This document shows positions 10,558 through 18,889 of a DNA stretch of 64,000 nucleotides, one piece after another. Below the pieces are notes generated by a model. The model worked only from the letters and a program-made list of their open reading frames with translations. It did no database searches and was not told the origin of the DNA. Positions within the stretch are counted from its first letter, which is position 1, and each line of letters opens with the position of its first letter. The DNA lies in assembly GCF_900129495.1 (NCBI RefSeq), contig NZ_FQVX01000001.1, positions 1 to 64,000 on the forward strand, read 5' to 3'. The translations under genes were made by a program, and so were the position numbers. Source of the DNA: Geodermatophilus nigrescens (GTDB lineage Bacteria > Actinomycetota > Actinomycetes > Mycobacteriales > Geodermatophilaceae).

Positions 10558-11301
10558 GTGGCGACGATCGCGATCACCGGGTCCACCGACGGCATCGGCC
10601 GGGCGGCCGCACGGCAGCTGCTCGGCGACGGGCACACCGTCGTCCTGCACGCCCGCGGCGAGGCCCGGGGTGCGCCGGTGGCCGAGGAGCTGGGGCGGCT
10701 CGGCGACGTCCGGCTGGTCACCGGCGACCTGGCCGACCTCGGCCAGGTGCGCGCGCTGGCCGACCGGATCGGTGAGGTGGACGCGCTCGTGCACAACGCC
10801 GGCGTGTGGCCGGCCGACGGCGCGGCGCCCAGCGCGCAGGGCCACGAGATCGCCTTCGCCGTCAACGCGCTGGCGCCGCACCTGCTGACCGCCCTCCTGC
10901 GCGACCGGGTGCGCGAGCGGCTGGTCTTCCTCGGCAGCGGCATGGTCGGTTCGGGTCGCGTCGACCCCGACGACCTCGGCACCCCGCGGGACTCCCGCCG
11001 GGCCTACGCCGACTCCAAGGCCCTCGACGTCGTGCTGTCCCTCGGCTGGGCCCGCCGCCTGCCGCACCTGCGGGTGGGCGCCGTCGACCCCGGCTGGGTG
11101 CGCACGAAGCTCGCCTCCGCGGGCGCGCCGGGCGACGTCGAGGACGGCGGCGCGCGGGTGGCGCTGGCCGCGGCCGGCGACTGGCCGGGCGGCTACACCG
11201 CCGGTCGCCGCCCTGCCCGGACACCGGGCACGCTGGAGGACCCCGGCCTGCAGGACCGCGTGCTGGCCGCGATGGACCGCCTGGCCGGCATCTCGGGCTG
11301 A
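10558..11301 (+). CDS. Short-chain dehydrogenase/reductase (classical SDR fold)
   Basis: This 247-residue protein has the SDR cofactor motif TGSTDGIG (residues 7-14), the structural NAG motif in LVHNAGVW, a catalytic Ser in FLGSGM, and the YADSK motif with catalytic Tyr and Lys. Replacement of the usual S-x12-Y-x3-K spacing by a longer segment resembles WW-oxidoreductase and retinol-dehydrogenase-like SDRs. I chose the GTG at 10558 because it gives the typical short N terminus; another GTG at 10549 is possible. The substrate is unknown, and there is no clear link to the purine genes beyond position. Confidence 0.85.
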   Translation: MATIAITGSTDGIGRAAARQLLGDGHTVVLHARGEARGAPVAEELGRLGDVRLVTGDLADLGQVRALADRIGEVDALVHNAGVWPADGAAPSAQGHEIAFAVNALAPHLLTALLRDRVRERLVFLGSGMVGSGRVDPDDLGTPRDSRRAYADSKALDVVLSLGWARRLPHLRVGAVDPGWVRTKLASAGAPGDVEDGGARVALAAAGDWPGGYTAGRRPARTPGTLEDPGLQDRVLAAMDRLAGISG

Positions 11302-11308
11302 GGGCCCC

Positions 11309-12265
11309 TCATCCCGCCAGGGACGGGACGAGCTGCTGCGCCATGGCGGTGACGACCGCCGCCTGGCCGGCGTGGAACCCACGGCCGTCGCACCCGGACA
11401 CGTTCCCGTCGCCCTCGGTCAGCAGGACGACGACGTAGCGGTCGCCCGCCAGGAGCCCGGTGCTGTTGACCACCGCGTCGCCCGCGTCGTCGGCGGAGCC
11501 GTTCGCCCACCCCTGCTTGACCGCGGCGCCGGGTGCGACGGACTGCAGGCCGAAGCCCTGGTCCGTGCCGTCCGCGGCCCGGGCCCGCACGTCGTGCAGC
11601 GCGGCGCCGAGCCAGGGCCAGACCACCGGGTCCGCCCGCAGGGCCGCGTAGAGCCGCGCCAGGCCGAGGGGCGTGACGTGGGTGTTGCCCCAGCGGCCGG
11701 TGATCCCGTTGGGGGAGCCCAGCTCCGGCAGGTCGTAGTGCTCCTCGATCCACGGCTCGAGGTCCGGGCCGCCGGCCCGTTCCCACAGCACGTTCGCCGC
11801 GGCGTCGTCGGAGAGGCTGACCATCGCACGGGCCAGCGCCTCGGTCTCACCGGTCAACGCCCCCTCGGTCAGCAGCCGGGCCGCGACCATCACCTTCACC
11901 ACGGAGGCGGTGGCGAACTCACCGTCCTGGTCGCCGGCCACCAGGCAGGCGCCGGTCGCGGTGTCCACCACGGCGACGCCCACCCGCAGCCCGGCGTCCA
12001 CCCCGATCCGGGCTGCGGCGTCCACCGCCGCGGCCGGGAGCGCCGGGTCCTGGTCGCAGCCGCCGACCGCGTCCCGGACGGCCGGCACCACGACGACGGC
12101 CGCGGCGACGGCGAGGCCGAGCGCCGCCAGCCGGGCCGGGCCGGGGCGGCGCCTCCGCAGGGGGCGCCCGCCGCGGCCGTAGCGGGTCGGTGCCCGGCCC
12201 GGGACGACGGGGCGCCCGGACCGGGCAGGGGCGGGCCGGGCAGGAGCAAGGCGGGTCGGGGCCAT
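11309..12265 (-). CDS. Beta-lactamase-fold serine hydrolase, membrane-anchored
   Basis: This 318-residue protein has a basic, proline-rich N-terminal tail (residues 1-45), one membrane segment (about 46-64) and an extracytoplasmic penicillin-recognising domain. The catalytic Ser121-x-x-Lys124 is clear (ATASVVKV). The SxN motif appears as SDD at 152-154, and the KTG triad is KQG at 250-252. It therefore resembles class A beta-lactamase-related hydrolases but has non-standard second and third motifs. It may be a cell-wall enzyme rather than a resistance enzyme. GAGGAG precedes the ATG at 12265. It converges with the SDR gene. Confidence 0.82.
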   Translation of the reverse strand: MAPTRLAPARPAPARSGRPVVPGRAPTRYGRGGRPLRRRRPGPARLAALGLAVAAAVVVVPAVRDAVGGCDQDPALPAAAVDAAARIGVDAGLRVGVAVVDTATGACLVAGDQDGEFATASVVKVMVAARLLTEGALTGETEALARAMVSLSDDAAANVLWERAGGPDLEPWIEEHYDLPELGSPNGITGRWGNTHVTPLGLARLYAALRADPVVWPWLGAALHDVRARAADGTDQGFGLQSVAPGAAVKQGWANGSADDAGDAVVNSTGLLAGDRYVVVLLTEGDGNVSGCDGRGFHAGQAAVVTAMAQQLVPSLAG

Positions 12266-12458
12266 ATGGGAGGGCTCCTCGGCGGGGCGATCCAGGCCGG
12301 CCGTGCGTGCGCCGGCTCTCCGGATCGGGGCGGTCGGGTCGGCGACCACCCTCGTTCCGGAGGCCCTCCCCCCGCGTCGGAGCAGGAGCCGATCCCGGAC
12401 CGCCCCCCGGTACCCCCGGCGGCCTACGCCGTCGTCACCCTCCGGGCTGAGCGCACGC

Positions 12459-14828
12459 TCACGTCCCGGTGAGGTGCTCCGGGCGGACCGGCACGCGGGT
12501 CAGCGGCAGGCCGGTGGCCTGGCGGATCGCGGCCAGCACCGCCGGGCCGGAGGAGATGTTGGGCGCCTCGCCGACGCCGCGCAGCCCATAGGGGGCGTGC
12601 GGGTCGGCGTACTCCAGGACCTCGATGCGCATCGGCGGCATGTCGAGCACCGTGGGGATCAGGTAGTCGGTGAACGACGGGTTCTGCACCCGGCCGTCGC
12701 GCACCAGGATCTCCTCCATCACCGCGAGGCCGAGGCCCTGCGCGGTGCCGCCCTGGATCTGCCCGATCACCGCCTGCGGGTTGATCGCCTTGCCCACGTC
12801 CTGGGTGCAGGCCATCTCCACGACCTTGACCAGGCCGAGTTCGGTGTCGACGTCGACCACGGCGCGGTGCGCGGAGAACGCGTACTGCACGTGCGCGAAG
12901 CCCTGGCCGGTCTCCGGGTCGATCGGCTCGGTCCGCCGGTGCCGCCACTCCAGCGTCTCCTCGACGACGTCGTCGGCGAGCACCTCGGCCAGCGTCAGCG
13001 CGACGCCCTCGCCGTCGGAGACGACCTTGCCGCCGTCCAGCCGCAGGTCGGGCACGGCCCGTCCCACCAGGTCCCGGGCGCGGGACAGCACCCGCTCCCG
13101 CACCGCCTCGCACGCGGCCTTCACCGCGCCGCCGGTGACGTAGGTCTGCCGCGACGCGGAGGTGGAGCCGGCCGAGCCGACGGCGGTGTCCTTCGGGGCG
13201 ACGACGACGCGCTCGACGCCGAGCTCGGTGCGGGCGATCTGCTGTTCGACGGTGACCAGGCCCTGCCCGACCTCGGCGGCCGCGGTGTGCACGGTGGCCA
13301 CCGCCTCGCCGCCGACGACCTCCAGCCGCACCCGCGCCGTCGAGTGGTCGTCGAAGCCCTCCGAGAAGGCGACGTTCTTGTAGGCGACGGCGTACCCGAC
13401 GCCGCGCCGCACGCCCTCGCCGTGGGTGGTGTTGGAGACCCCGCCCGGCATGTCGCGCAGGTCGACGTCGGCGCCGGTGGCGGGCGCCGGGGGCATCGGC
13501 ATGGCCTCCAGCCGGCGCAGCAGCTCGACGACCGGCGCCGCGCTGTCGACCACCTGCCCGTTGGGGGTGACCGAGCCCTCCTCCATCGCGTTGCGGCAGC
13601 GCAGCTCGACCGGGTCCATGCCGAGCTCGGCGGCGAGCGCGTCCATCTGCGACTCGTAGGCGAAGGCGGTCTGCACGGAGCCGAACCCGCGCATGGCGCC
13701 GCAGGGCGGGTTGTTGGTGTAGGCGCCGTAGCAGTCGACGTGCACGTTCGGGACGACGTAGGGGCCGAGGCCCATCGTGCCGGCGTTGCCGACGACCGCG
13801 GGGGTGCTGGAGGCGTACGCGCCGCCGTCGAGGTAGATCGTGGCCCGGACGTAGACGAGGTCGCCGTCGCGGGTGGCGCCGTGCTCGTAGCGCATGGTGG
13901 CCGGGTGCCGGTGCACGTGGCCGAAGAAGGACTCCTCGCGGTTGTAGGACATCTTCACCGGCCGGCCGGTGTGCAGCGCCAGCAGGCAGGCGTGCACGTG
14001 CATCGAGAGGTCCTCGCGGCCGCCGAACGCCCCACCGACGCCGGCGAGGGTCAGCCGCACCTTGTCCTCGGGCATGCCCAGCGCCGCGCAGATCTGCCGC
14101 TGGTCGACGTGCAGCCACTGGGTGGCCACGTAGAGGTCGACGCCGCCGTCCTCCGCCGGGACCGCGAGCCCGGACTCCGGCCCGAGGAACGCCTGGTCCT
14201 GCATGCCGACCTCGTACTCGCCGATCACCACGACGTCGGCCGTGGGCTCGGGGTCGCCCCTGCGGATCTTGAGGTGGCGCACCAGGTTGCCCTGCGGGTG
14301 CAGGTGGGCGCTCTCCCGGCTCAGCTCGGTGACCTCGGCGGGGGTCTCGTGCACCTGGTTCCAGGTGGGGTGCCCCAGCGCGGTGCGGGCGTCGGTGACC
14401 GGCTCCCACACCTCGTAGTCGACGACGACGCGCGCGGCGGCCCGCCGGGCGGTGTCGGGGTGGTCGGCGGCCACCAGCGCCACCGGCTCGCCCTGGTAGC
14501 GGACGACGTCGAGCGCGAGCACCGGCTGGTCGGCGAGCTCGAGGCCGTAGACCTTCTCGCCGGGGACGTCGTCGCTGGTGAGGACGGCGTGCACCCCGGG
14601 GACGGCGAGCGCGGGGCCGACGTCGATCGACCGGATGCGGGCGTAGGGGTGCGGGCTGCGCAGCGTGACGCCCCACAGCATGTCGTCCATCCACAGGTCG
14701 CTGCCGTAGGCGAACTCGCCGCGGACCTTGAGCACGCCGTCGGGGCGCTGCGCGTCGGCGCCGATGCCGCCGCCGGCGCCGGTCAGGTGCGCGGGGGCGC
14801 CGCTCGGGGCGCGGGTGGGGGTGCTCAT
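12459..14828 (-). CDS. pucD: Xanthine dehydrogenase, molybdopterin-binding subunit
   Basis: This 789-residue molybdenum hydroxylase large subunit has the N-terminal A/B hammerhead (GEFAYGSDLWMDDMLWG, YQGEPVALVAA), the cofactor motifs GGAFGGREDLSMH and CGAMRGFG, and the catalytic Glu in GLRGVGEAPN near the C terminus. The GAMRGFG loop is the xanthine dehydrogenase type and not the AYxCSFR loop of CO dehydrogenase. It oxidises hypoxanthine or xanthine to urate. It is the last of three genes: the ATG at 14828 overlaps the iron-sulfur subunit stop by 4 bases. No XdhC-type maturation factor gene is in the window. Confidence 0.93.
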   Translation of the reverse strand: MSTPTRAPSGAPAHLTGAGGGIGADAQRPDGVLKVRGEFAYGSDLWMDDMLWGVTLRSPHPYARIRSIDVGPALAVPGVHAVLTSDDVPGEKVYGLELADQPVLALDVVRYQGEPVALVAADHPDTARRAAARVVVDYEVWEPVTDARTALGHPTWNQVHETPAEVTELSRESAHLHPQGNLVRHLKIRRGDPEPTADVVVIGEYEVGMQDQAFLGPESGLAVPAEDGGVDLYVATQWLHVDQRQICAALGMPEDKVRLTLAGVGGAFGGREDLSMHVHACLLALHTGRPVKMSYNREESFFGHVHRHPATMRYEHGATRDGDLVYVRATIYLDGGAYASSTPAVVGNAGTMGLGPYVVPNVHVDCYGAYTNNPPCGAMRGFGSVQTAFAYESQMDALAAELGMDPVELRCRNAMEEGSVTPNGQVVDSAAPVVELLRRLEAMPMPPAPATGADVDLRDMPGGVSNTTHGEGVRRGVGYAVAYKNVAFSEGFDDHSTARVRLEVVGGEAVATVHTAAAEVGQGLVTVEQQIARTELGVERVVVAPKDTAVGSAGSTSASRQTYVTGGAVKAACEAVRERVLSRARDLVGRAVPDLRLDGGKVVSDGEGVALTLAEVLADDVVEETLEWRHRRTEPIDPETGQGFAHVQYAFSAHRAVVDVDTELGLVKVVEMACTQDVGKAINPQAVIGQIQGGTAQGLGLAVMEEILVRDGRVQNPSFTDYLIPTVLDMPPMRIEVLEYADPHAPYGLRGVGEAPNISSGPAVLAAIRQATGLPLTRVPVRPEHLTGT

Positions 14829-15313
14829 CGCGCGTCACCTGCCATGCGGTCGGCGGCCAGGCGGACGGCGTCGAGGATCTTCTCGTAGCCGGTGCAGCGG
14901 CAGAGGTTGCCGGCCAGCGCCTCGCGGATCTCGGCGTCGGCGGGCTTGCGGCCCTCGGCGCGGGTGCGGGCGACCAGGTCGTCGGTGGCCACCAGCAGGC
15001 CGGGCGTGCAGAAGCCGCACTGGACGGCGCCGGCCTCGAGGAACGCCTCCTGGACCGGGTGCAGCTCGCCGGCGGGCGCGAGGCCCTCGACGGTGCCGAC
15101 CTCGCGGCCCTGCGCCTGCCCCGCGGCGACCAGGCAGGCGCAGACCGGGACGTCGTCGAGGTAGACGGTGCACGAGCCGCACTCGCCCTGCTCGCAGGCG
15201 TTCTTCGACCCGGGCAGGCCCATCCGCTCGCGCAGGACGTAGAGCAGGCTCTCGCCCTCCCACACGTCGTCGACCTCGCGGGGCGTGCCGTTGACCGAGC
15301 AGCTCAGGCGCAC
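14825..15313 (-). CDS. pucE: Xanthine dehydrogenase, 2Fe-2S subunit
   Basis: This 162-residue protein has a plant-ferredoxin-type cluster site (CEQGECGSC followed by a fourth Cys in VCAC). The C-terminal helical [2Fe-2S] domain has CGFC and CRCTGY. It carries electrons from the molybdenum centre to FAD. The GTG at 15313 lies inside the 3' end of the FAD-subunit gene, overlapping it by 10 bases. Confidence 0.94.
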   Translation of the reverse strand: MRLSCSVNGTPREVDDVWEGESLLYVLRERMGLPGSKNACEQGECGSCTVYLDDVPVCACLVAAGQAQGREVGTVEGLAPAGELHPVQEAFLEAGAVQCGFCTPGLLVATDDLVARTRAEGRKPADAEIREALAGNLCRCTGYEKILDAVRLAADRMAGDAR

Positions 15314-16179
15314 GTCGGGTCTCCCTTGCGGTAGTCGGCCCAGGCCCAGGTGAGGGTGCGGCGGGCCATCACGGACAGGGCGTGCACGCGGTAGGCGGCG
15401 GTGCCCCGGACGTCGTCGATGGGGGCGGCGGCCGCGGCGACTAGCTCGCCGAAGCGACCGGCGGTGGCGGCCGGCAGCTCGCCGCGGGACTCCCACAGCC
15501 CGTCGAGCTCGCCGGCGAGGAACTCCTCGGCCTCCGGCGCGCGGCGCGGGGTGGGGGCGGCCGACCCGATGCCGGTGCCGACGGCGCGGCGGTCGGGGTG
15601 CAGGGCCAGGCCGAAGGCGGCGACGGCGATGACCATCGCGTTGCGGGTGCCGATCTTGCTGTACTGCTGCGGCCCGGCCGGCGGGCGGATGCGGACGGCG
15701 GCGATCAGCTCGTCGTCGGCCAGGGCGGAGCGCTTGACGCCCCGATAGAACTCGCTCACCGGGATCCGGCGTGTGCCGCGGACCGACGCGACCTCGACCT
15801 CGGCGCCCGCGGCCAGCAGCGCGGGGTGCGCGTCGCCGGCGGGCGAGGCGGTGGCCAGGTTGCCGCCGACGGTGCCGCGGTTGCGGATCTGCGGCGAGCC
15901 GATCGTGCGCGCCGCCATCGCCAGCCCGGGCAGCCGGCCGCCGAGCTCGGTGATCACCCGGGCGTAGGGGACGCCGGCGCCCAGCCGCACCGCGCCGTCG
16001 TCGAGGCCCCACTCCTGCAGCTCGGGGACGCGGGTGAGGTCGATCAGCGTCGTCGGGCGCAGGCGGCCGAAGTTGACCGCCACCATGACGTCGGTGCCCC
16101 CGGCGATCGGGACGGCCTCGCGGGCGGCGGCCTTCGCCTCCAGCGCCTCCGCCCACGTCGCGGGCTGCAGGAAGTCCAT
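15304..16179 (-). CDS. pucC: Xanthine dehydrogenase, FAD-binding subunit
   Basis: This 291-residue protein shows the FAD-binding signature PIAGGTDVMVAVNFG near the N terminus and TVGGNLATASPAGDAHPALLA. A CO_deh_flav_C-type C-terminal domain follows. It passes electrons on to NAD. GGGAG lies before the ATG at 16179, which I prefer over in-frame upstream codons because conserved sequence begins there (MDFLQPATWAEAL). It is the first gene of the leftward three-gene operon and is divergent from the amidohydrolase gene. Confidence 0.93.
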   Translation of the reverse strand: MDFLQPATWAEALEAKAAAREAVPIAGGTDVMVAVNFGRLRPTTLIDLTRVPELQEWGLDDGAVRLGAGVPYARVITELGGRLPGLAMAARTIGSPQIRNRGTVGGNLATASPAGDAHPALLAAGAEVEVASVRGTRRIPVSEFYRGVKRSALADDELIAAVRIRPPAGPQQYSKIGTRNAMVIAVAAFGLALHPDRRAVGTGIGSAAPTPRRAPEAEEFLAGELDGLWESRGELPAATAGRFGELVAAAAAPIDDVRGTAAYRVHALSVMARRTLTWAWADYRKGDPTCA

Positions 16180-16310
16180 CGTCGCTCCCGGTGGCTCAGG
16201 CCCCCGGGTTCCCGGGGGACGGCCACGGTAGCCCCGGTGCGTTCCGATCGGGTTGCACGCCGTCACGTGGCGACTCGCCGCGTTCACACGGGCTGGGCAG
16301 GATGCGGCGC

Positions 16311-17684
16311 GTGGAGACGACCGCCGACCTGCTGGTGCACGGTGCCGACCTGCTCGCCACCGTCGACGACGGCCGGCGCGAGATCCCCGGCGGCTGGGTC
16401 GCCGTCACCGGCGGGGTGGTGAGCGGCGTCGGCGGGCCCGGCGACCCGCGGCCGGACGCCGCCCGCACCGTGGACGCGCGCGGCTGCCTGGTCACGCCCG
16501 GGCTGGTCAACACCCACCACCACCTGTACCAGAACCTCACCCGCTCCTTCGCCCCCGCGCTGACCGGCGGGCTCTTCGAGTGGCTGGTCACCCTGTACCC
16601 GCTGTGGGCGCGGCTGGACGAGGAGGCCGCGTACGTGTCGGCGTACGTCGGGCTGACCGAGCTCGCGCTGGCCGGGTGCACCACCTCCACCGACCACCTC
16701 TACGTGCACCCGCGCGGCGCCGGCGACCTGATCGGCGCCGAGGTGCGCGCCGCCCGGGACCTCGGGATGCGCTCGCACTTCACCCGCGGCTCGATGTCGC
16801 TGTCGGTGAAGGACGGCGGGCTGCCGCCGGACTCCGTCGTCCAGGACGACGACGAGGTCCTCGCGGAGTCGCAGCGCCTGGTGGAGGCCCACCACGACCG
16901 CTCTCCGCACGCGCTGACCCGGCTGGCACTGGCGCCCTGCTCGCCGTTCAGCGTCTCCACGGAGCTCATGACCCGGACGGCGGAGCTCGCCGAGCGGCTC
17001 GACGTCCGGCTGCACACCCACCTCGCCGAGACGCAGGACGAGGACGCGTTCTGCCTCGAGCGCTTCGGCCGCCGCCCCGTGGACTACCTCGCCGACGTCG
17101 GCTGGATGACCGACCGCACCTGGCTCGCGCACGTGGTGTGGCCCTCGGCGGACGAGGTGACCCGGCTCGGGGCCGCGCGGGTCGGTGCGGCGCACTGCCC
17201 GTCGTCGAACATGGTGCTGGGCAGCGGGCTCTCGCCGGTGGCGGAGCTGCGGGCGGCCGGGGCGCCGGTGGGGCTGGGGGTCGACGGGTCGGCGTCGGCG
17301 GACGCGGCGTCGCTGTGGCTGGAGGCCCGCACCGCGATGCTGCAGGGCAAGCTCCGGCACGGCGCCGGCGCCTTCTCCGCCCGCGACGCCCTGGAGATCG
17401 CCACCCGCGGCGGCGCGGCGTGCCTCGGGCGCACCGGCGAGATCGGGCAGCTGTCGGTGGGCGCGTGCGGCGACCTCGCCGTCTGGCCGCTCACCGGTCC
17501 GGCGTTCGCGGGCGCGCTGTCGGACCCGGTGGAGGCGTGGCTGCGCTGTGGGCCCGTGGCCGCGCGGCACACCGTCGTCGGCGGGCGGTTCGTGGTGGAG
17601 GACGGCGTGCCGGTGCACCCGGGCCTCGACGAGCAGCTCGCCGTCCACCGCCGGGTGAGCGAGCGCATGCAGGCCGCCGTCTGA
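16311..17684 (+). CDS. Amidohydrolase of the 8-oxoguanine deaminase / AtzA-TrzN family
   Basis: This 457-residue metal-dependent deaminase has the HxH motif in GLVNTHHHLYQNLTRS, a third metal ligand in LHTHLAETQDE, the LAHVVW segment, and the catalytic Asp in GLGVDGSASADA. The NTHHHLYQNL type is typical of 8-oxoguanine deaminases, which form urate. That fits its position head-to-head with xanthine dehydrogenase, another urate producer. CAGGAT ends 7 bases before the GTG at 16311 and no Shine-Dalgarno sequence is properly spaced, so a leaderless GTG start is preferred over the ATG at 16302. Guanine deaminase is an alternative call. Confidence 0.87.
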   Translation: METTADLLVHGADLLATVDDGRREIPGGWVAVTGGVVSGVGGPGDPRPDAARTVDARGCLVTPGLVNTHHHLYQNLTRSFAPALTGGLFEWLVTLYPLWARLDEEAAYVSAYVGLTELALAGCTTSTDHLYVHPRGAGDLIGAEVRAARDLGMRSHFTRGSMSLSVKDGGLPPDSVVQDDDEVLAESQRLVEAHHDRSPHALTRLALAPCSPFSVSTELMTRTAELAERLDVRLHTHLAETQDEDAFCLERFGRRPVDYLADVGWMTDRTWLAHVVWPSADEVTRLGAARVGAAHCPSSNMVLGSGLSPVAELRAAGAPVGLGVDGSASADAASLWLEARTAMLQGKLRHGAGAFSARDALEIATRGGAACLGRTGEIGQLSVGACGDLAVWPLTGPAFAGALSDPVEAWLRCGPVAARHTVVGGRFVVEDGVPVHPGLDEQLAVHRRVSERMQAAV

Positions 17685-17744
17685 GGGGCCAATAGCGCTA
17701 CAAAGGCCCCTCGGCGGGGAGCCATTGGCGCTACAAAGGCCCTC
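17683..17744. repeat. Pair of 15-bp-core repeats, the first forming a terminator hairpin
   Basis: GCGCTACAAAGGCCC occurs at 17695-17709 and again at 17728-17742, with related left flanks (CCAATA and CCATTG). In the first copy GAGGGGCC (17683-17690) pairs with GGCCCCTC (17705-17712). The pair fills the whole gap between two convergent genes and touches both stop codons. It acts as a terminator by position, and the duplicated core suggests a dispersed element. Confidence 0.75.
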
Positions 17745-18873
17745 AGAGGGCGGCGGCGAGGGCCTCGAGGTCGTCGAGGGTGGCGTCCACGTGCGGCGAC
17801 ACCCGCAGCACCGGCCCGGTCATCTCGCCCGGCGCCCGCTCCGGGCCGGCCGCGGTGGTGACGACGCCGTGCTCGGCGAGCAGCCGCGCCCGGGTGGCCG
17901 CGACGTCGACGCCGTCCGGCGGGCGCAGCGTGGTCGTCGAGGTGGGCTCGCCGGCCGGCTCCACCACCGACCAGCCCGCCGCGCCGTCGAGCACCGTGCG
18001 CGCCGCCCGGCCCAGCGCCGCCAACCGCTCGCGCACCCGGTCGGGGCCGGAGGCCAGGTGCTCCCCGACCGCGAGCACCAGCCCCACCCGCCCGGCCACG
18101 TGCGCCTCGCCGCTCTCCAGCGCGCGCAGCGGCGGCACGTCCCCGGGCGCCGGGACCGCCGGGGTGAGCTCCGCGGCCACCGCCGGGCGCACGCACAGCA
18201 CCCCGACGCCGCGCGGCCCGGCCAGCCACTTGCGGGAGGTCGAGTAGACGACGTCGGCGCCGAGGTCGACGTCGACGTGGCCGAGCGACTGCGCGGCGTC
18301 GAGCACCAGCGGCACCCCGTGCGCCCGGCACAGCGCCGCCACCTCGCGGGCCGGCTGGACGACGCCGCGGTGGCTGCCCACGTGCGTGAGGTGCACGAAG
18401 CGCGGCGGGTCGGCGACCAGCAGCCGCTCCAGCGCGGCGACGTCGACCCGCCCGTCGCCGTCGGACGCCACCGGGACCACCTCGAGCCCGGCCGCCCGCA
18501 GCAGCGCCAGGTTCGGCCCGTACTCGCCGGTCGGCGCCGCGACCCGCGTCCCGGCCGGCAGCCGCCAGGCGGCCAGCAGCGCCCCGAGCGCCGCCTGCGC
18601 CGACTCGACGAAGACCACGTCGGCCGCCGCCATGCCGGCCAGCCCGCCGATCACGCTGCGGCCCTGCTGCAGCAGGTGCTCGGCCGCCGCCTGCGCCACG
18701 TAGCCGCCGAGCTCGGCCTCGTGCCGGGCGTGCTGCGCGACCGCGCCGAGCACCCGCTCGCTCTGCCGGCTGCACGCGGCGGAGTCCAGGTGCCGGCCGG
18801 CCGCGCGGGGGCGGCCGGCGCGCCAGGCGTCGGCGAGGTCGTCGTGCGGCAGCAGCAGGTCGAGCGCGGTCAC
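17743..18873 (-). CDS. egtE: Ergothioneine biosynthesis PLP-dependent C-S lyase EgtE
   Basis: This 376-residue fold-type I PLP enzyme has the Asp of VLDAAQSLGHVDVDLGAD and the PLP-binding Lys in STSRKWLAGPRGVG. This arrangement is the EgtE/cysteine desulfurase-like type. EgtE cleaves the sulfoxide formed by EgtB/C to give ergothioneine. It lies 3.1 kb from egtABCD, separated by four unrelated genes, all on the same strand. TAGCGT ends 6 bases before its GTG, so it probably has its own leaderless promoter. Assignment rests on overall similarity plus the nearby egt genes. Confidence 0.85.
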   Translation of the reverse strand: MTALDLLLPHDDLADAWRAGRPRAAGRHLDSAACSRQSERVLGAVAQHARHEAELGGYVAQAAAEHLLQQGRSVIGGLAGMAAADVVFVESAQAALGALLAAWRLPAGTRVAAPTGEYGPNLALLRAAGLEVVPVASDGDGRVDVAALERLLVADPPRFVHLTHVGSHRGVVQPAREVAALCRAHGVPLVLDAAQSLGHVDVDLGADVVYSTSRKWLAGPRGVGVLCVRPAVAAELTPAVPAPGDVPPLRALESGEAHVAGRVGLVLAVGEHLASGPDRVRERLAALGRAARTVLDGAAGWSVVEPAGEPTSTTTLRPPDGVDVAATRARLLAEHGVVTTAAGPERAPGEMTGPVLRVSPHVDATLDDLEALAAAL

Positions 18874-18879
18874 CCCGCG

Positions 18880-18885
18880 ACGCTA
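18880..18885 (-). promoter_or_regulatory. Probable -10 hexamer of egtE (leaderless)
   Basis: On the minus strand TAGCGT is followed by 6 bases and then the egtE GTG, with no Shine-Dalgarno sequence. This fits the TANNNT pattern of actinobacterial leaderless promoters. It would let egtE be expressed independently of the upstream sigma/anti-sigma genes. Confidence 0.5.
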
Positions 18886-18889
18886 GCGC

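Noticed and set aside
11309-12265. Class A beta-lactamase resistance gene
   Set aside because: The second and third active-site motifs deviate (SDD, KQG) and a long membrane-anchored tail is present, so a resistance call is not supported.
12459-16179. Aerobic CO dehydrogenase (coxMSL) as an alternative call for the molybdenum hydroxylase
   Set aside because: The large subunit has the xanthine dehydrogenase-type GAMRGFG loop and not AYxCSFR. The gene neighbours are purine-degradation genes.
16302-16310. ATG at 16302 as start of the 8-oxoguanine deaminase-like gene
   Set aside because: AGG lies directly against it, leaving no spacing for ribosome binding, while the GTG at 16311 has a leaderless-type CAGGAT at the right distance. 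The choice is not certain.
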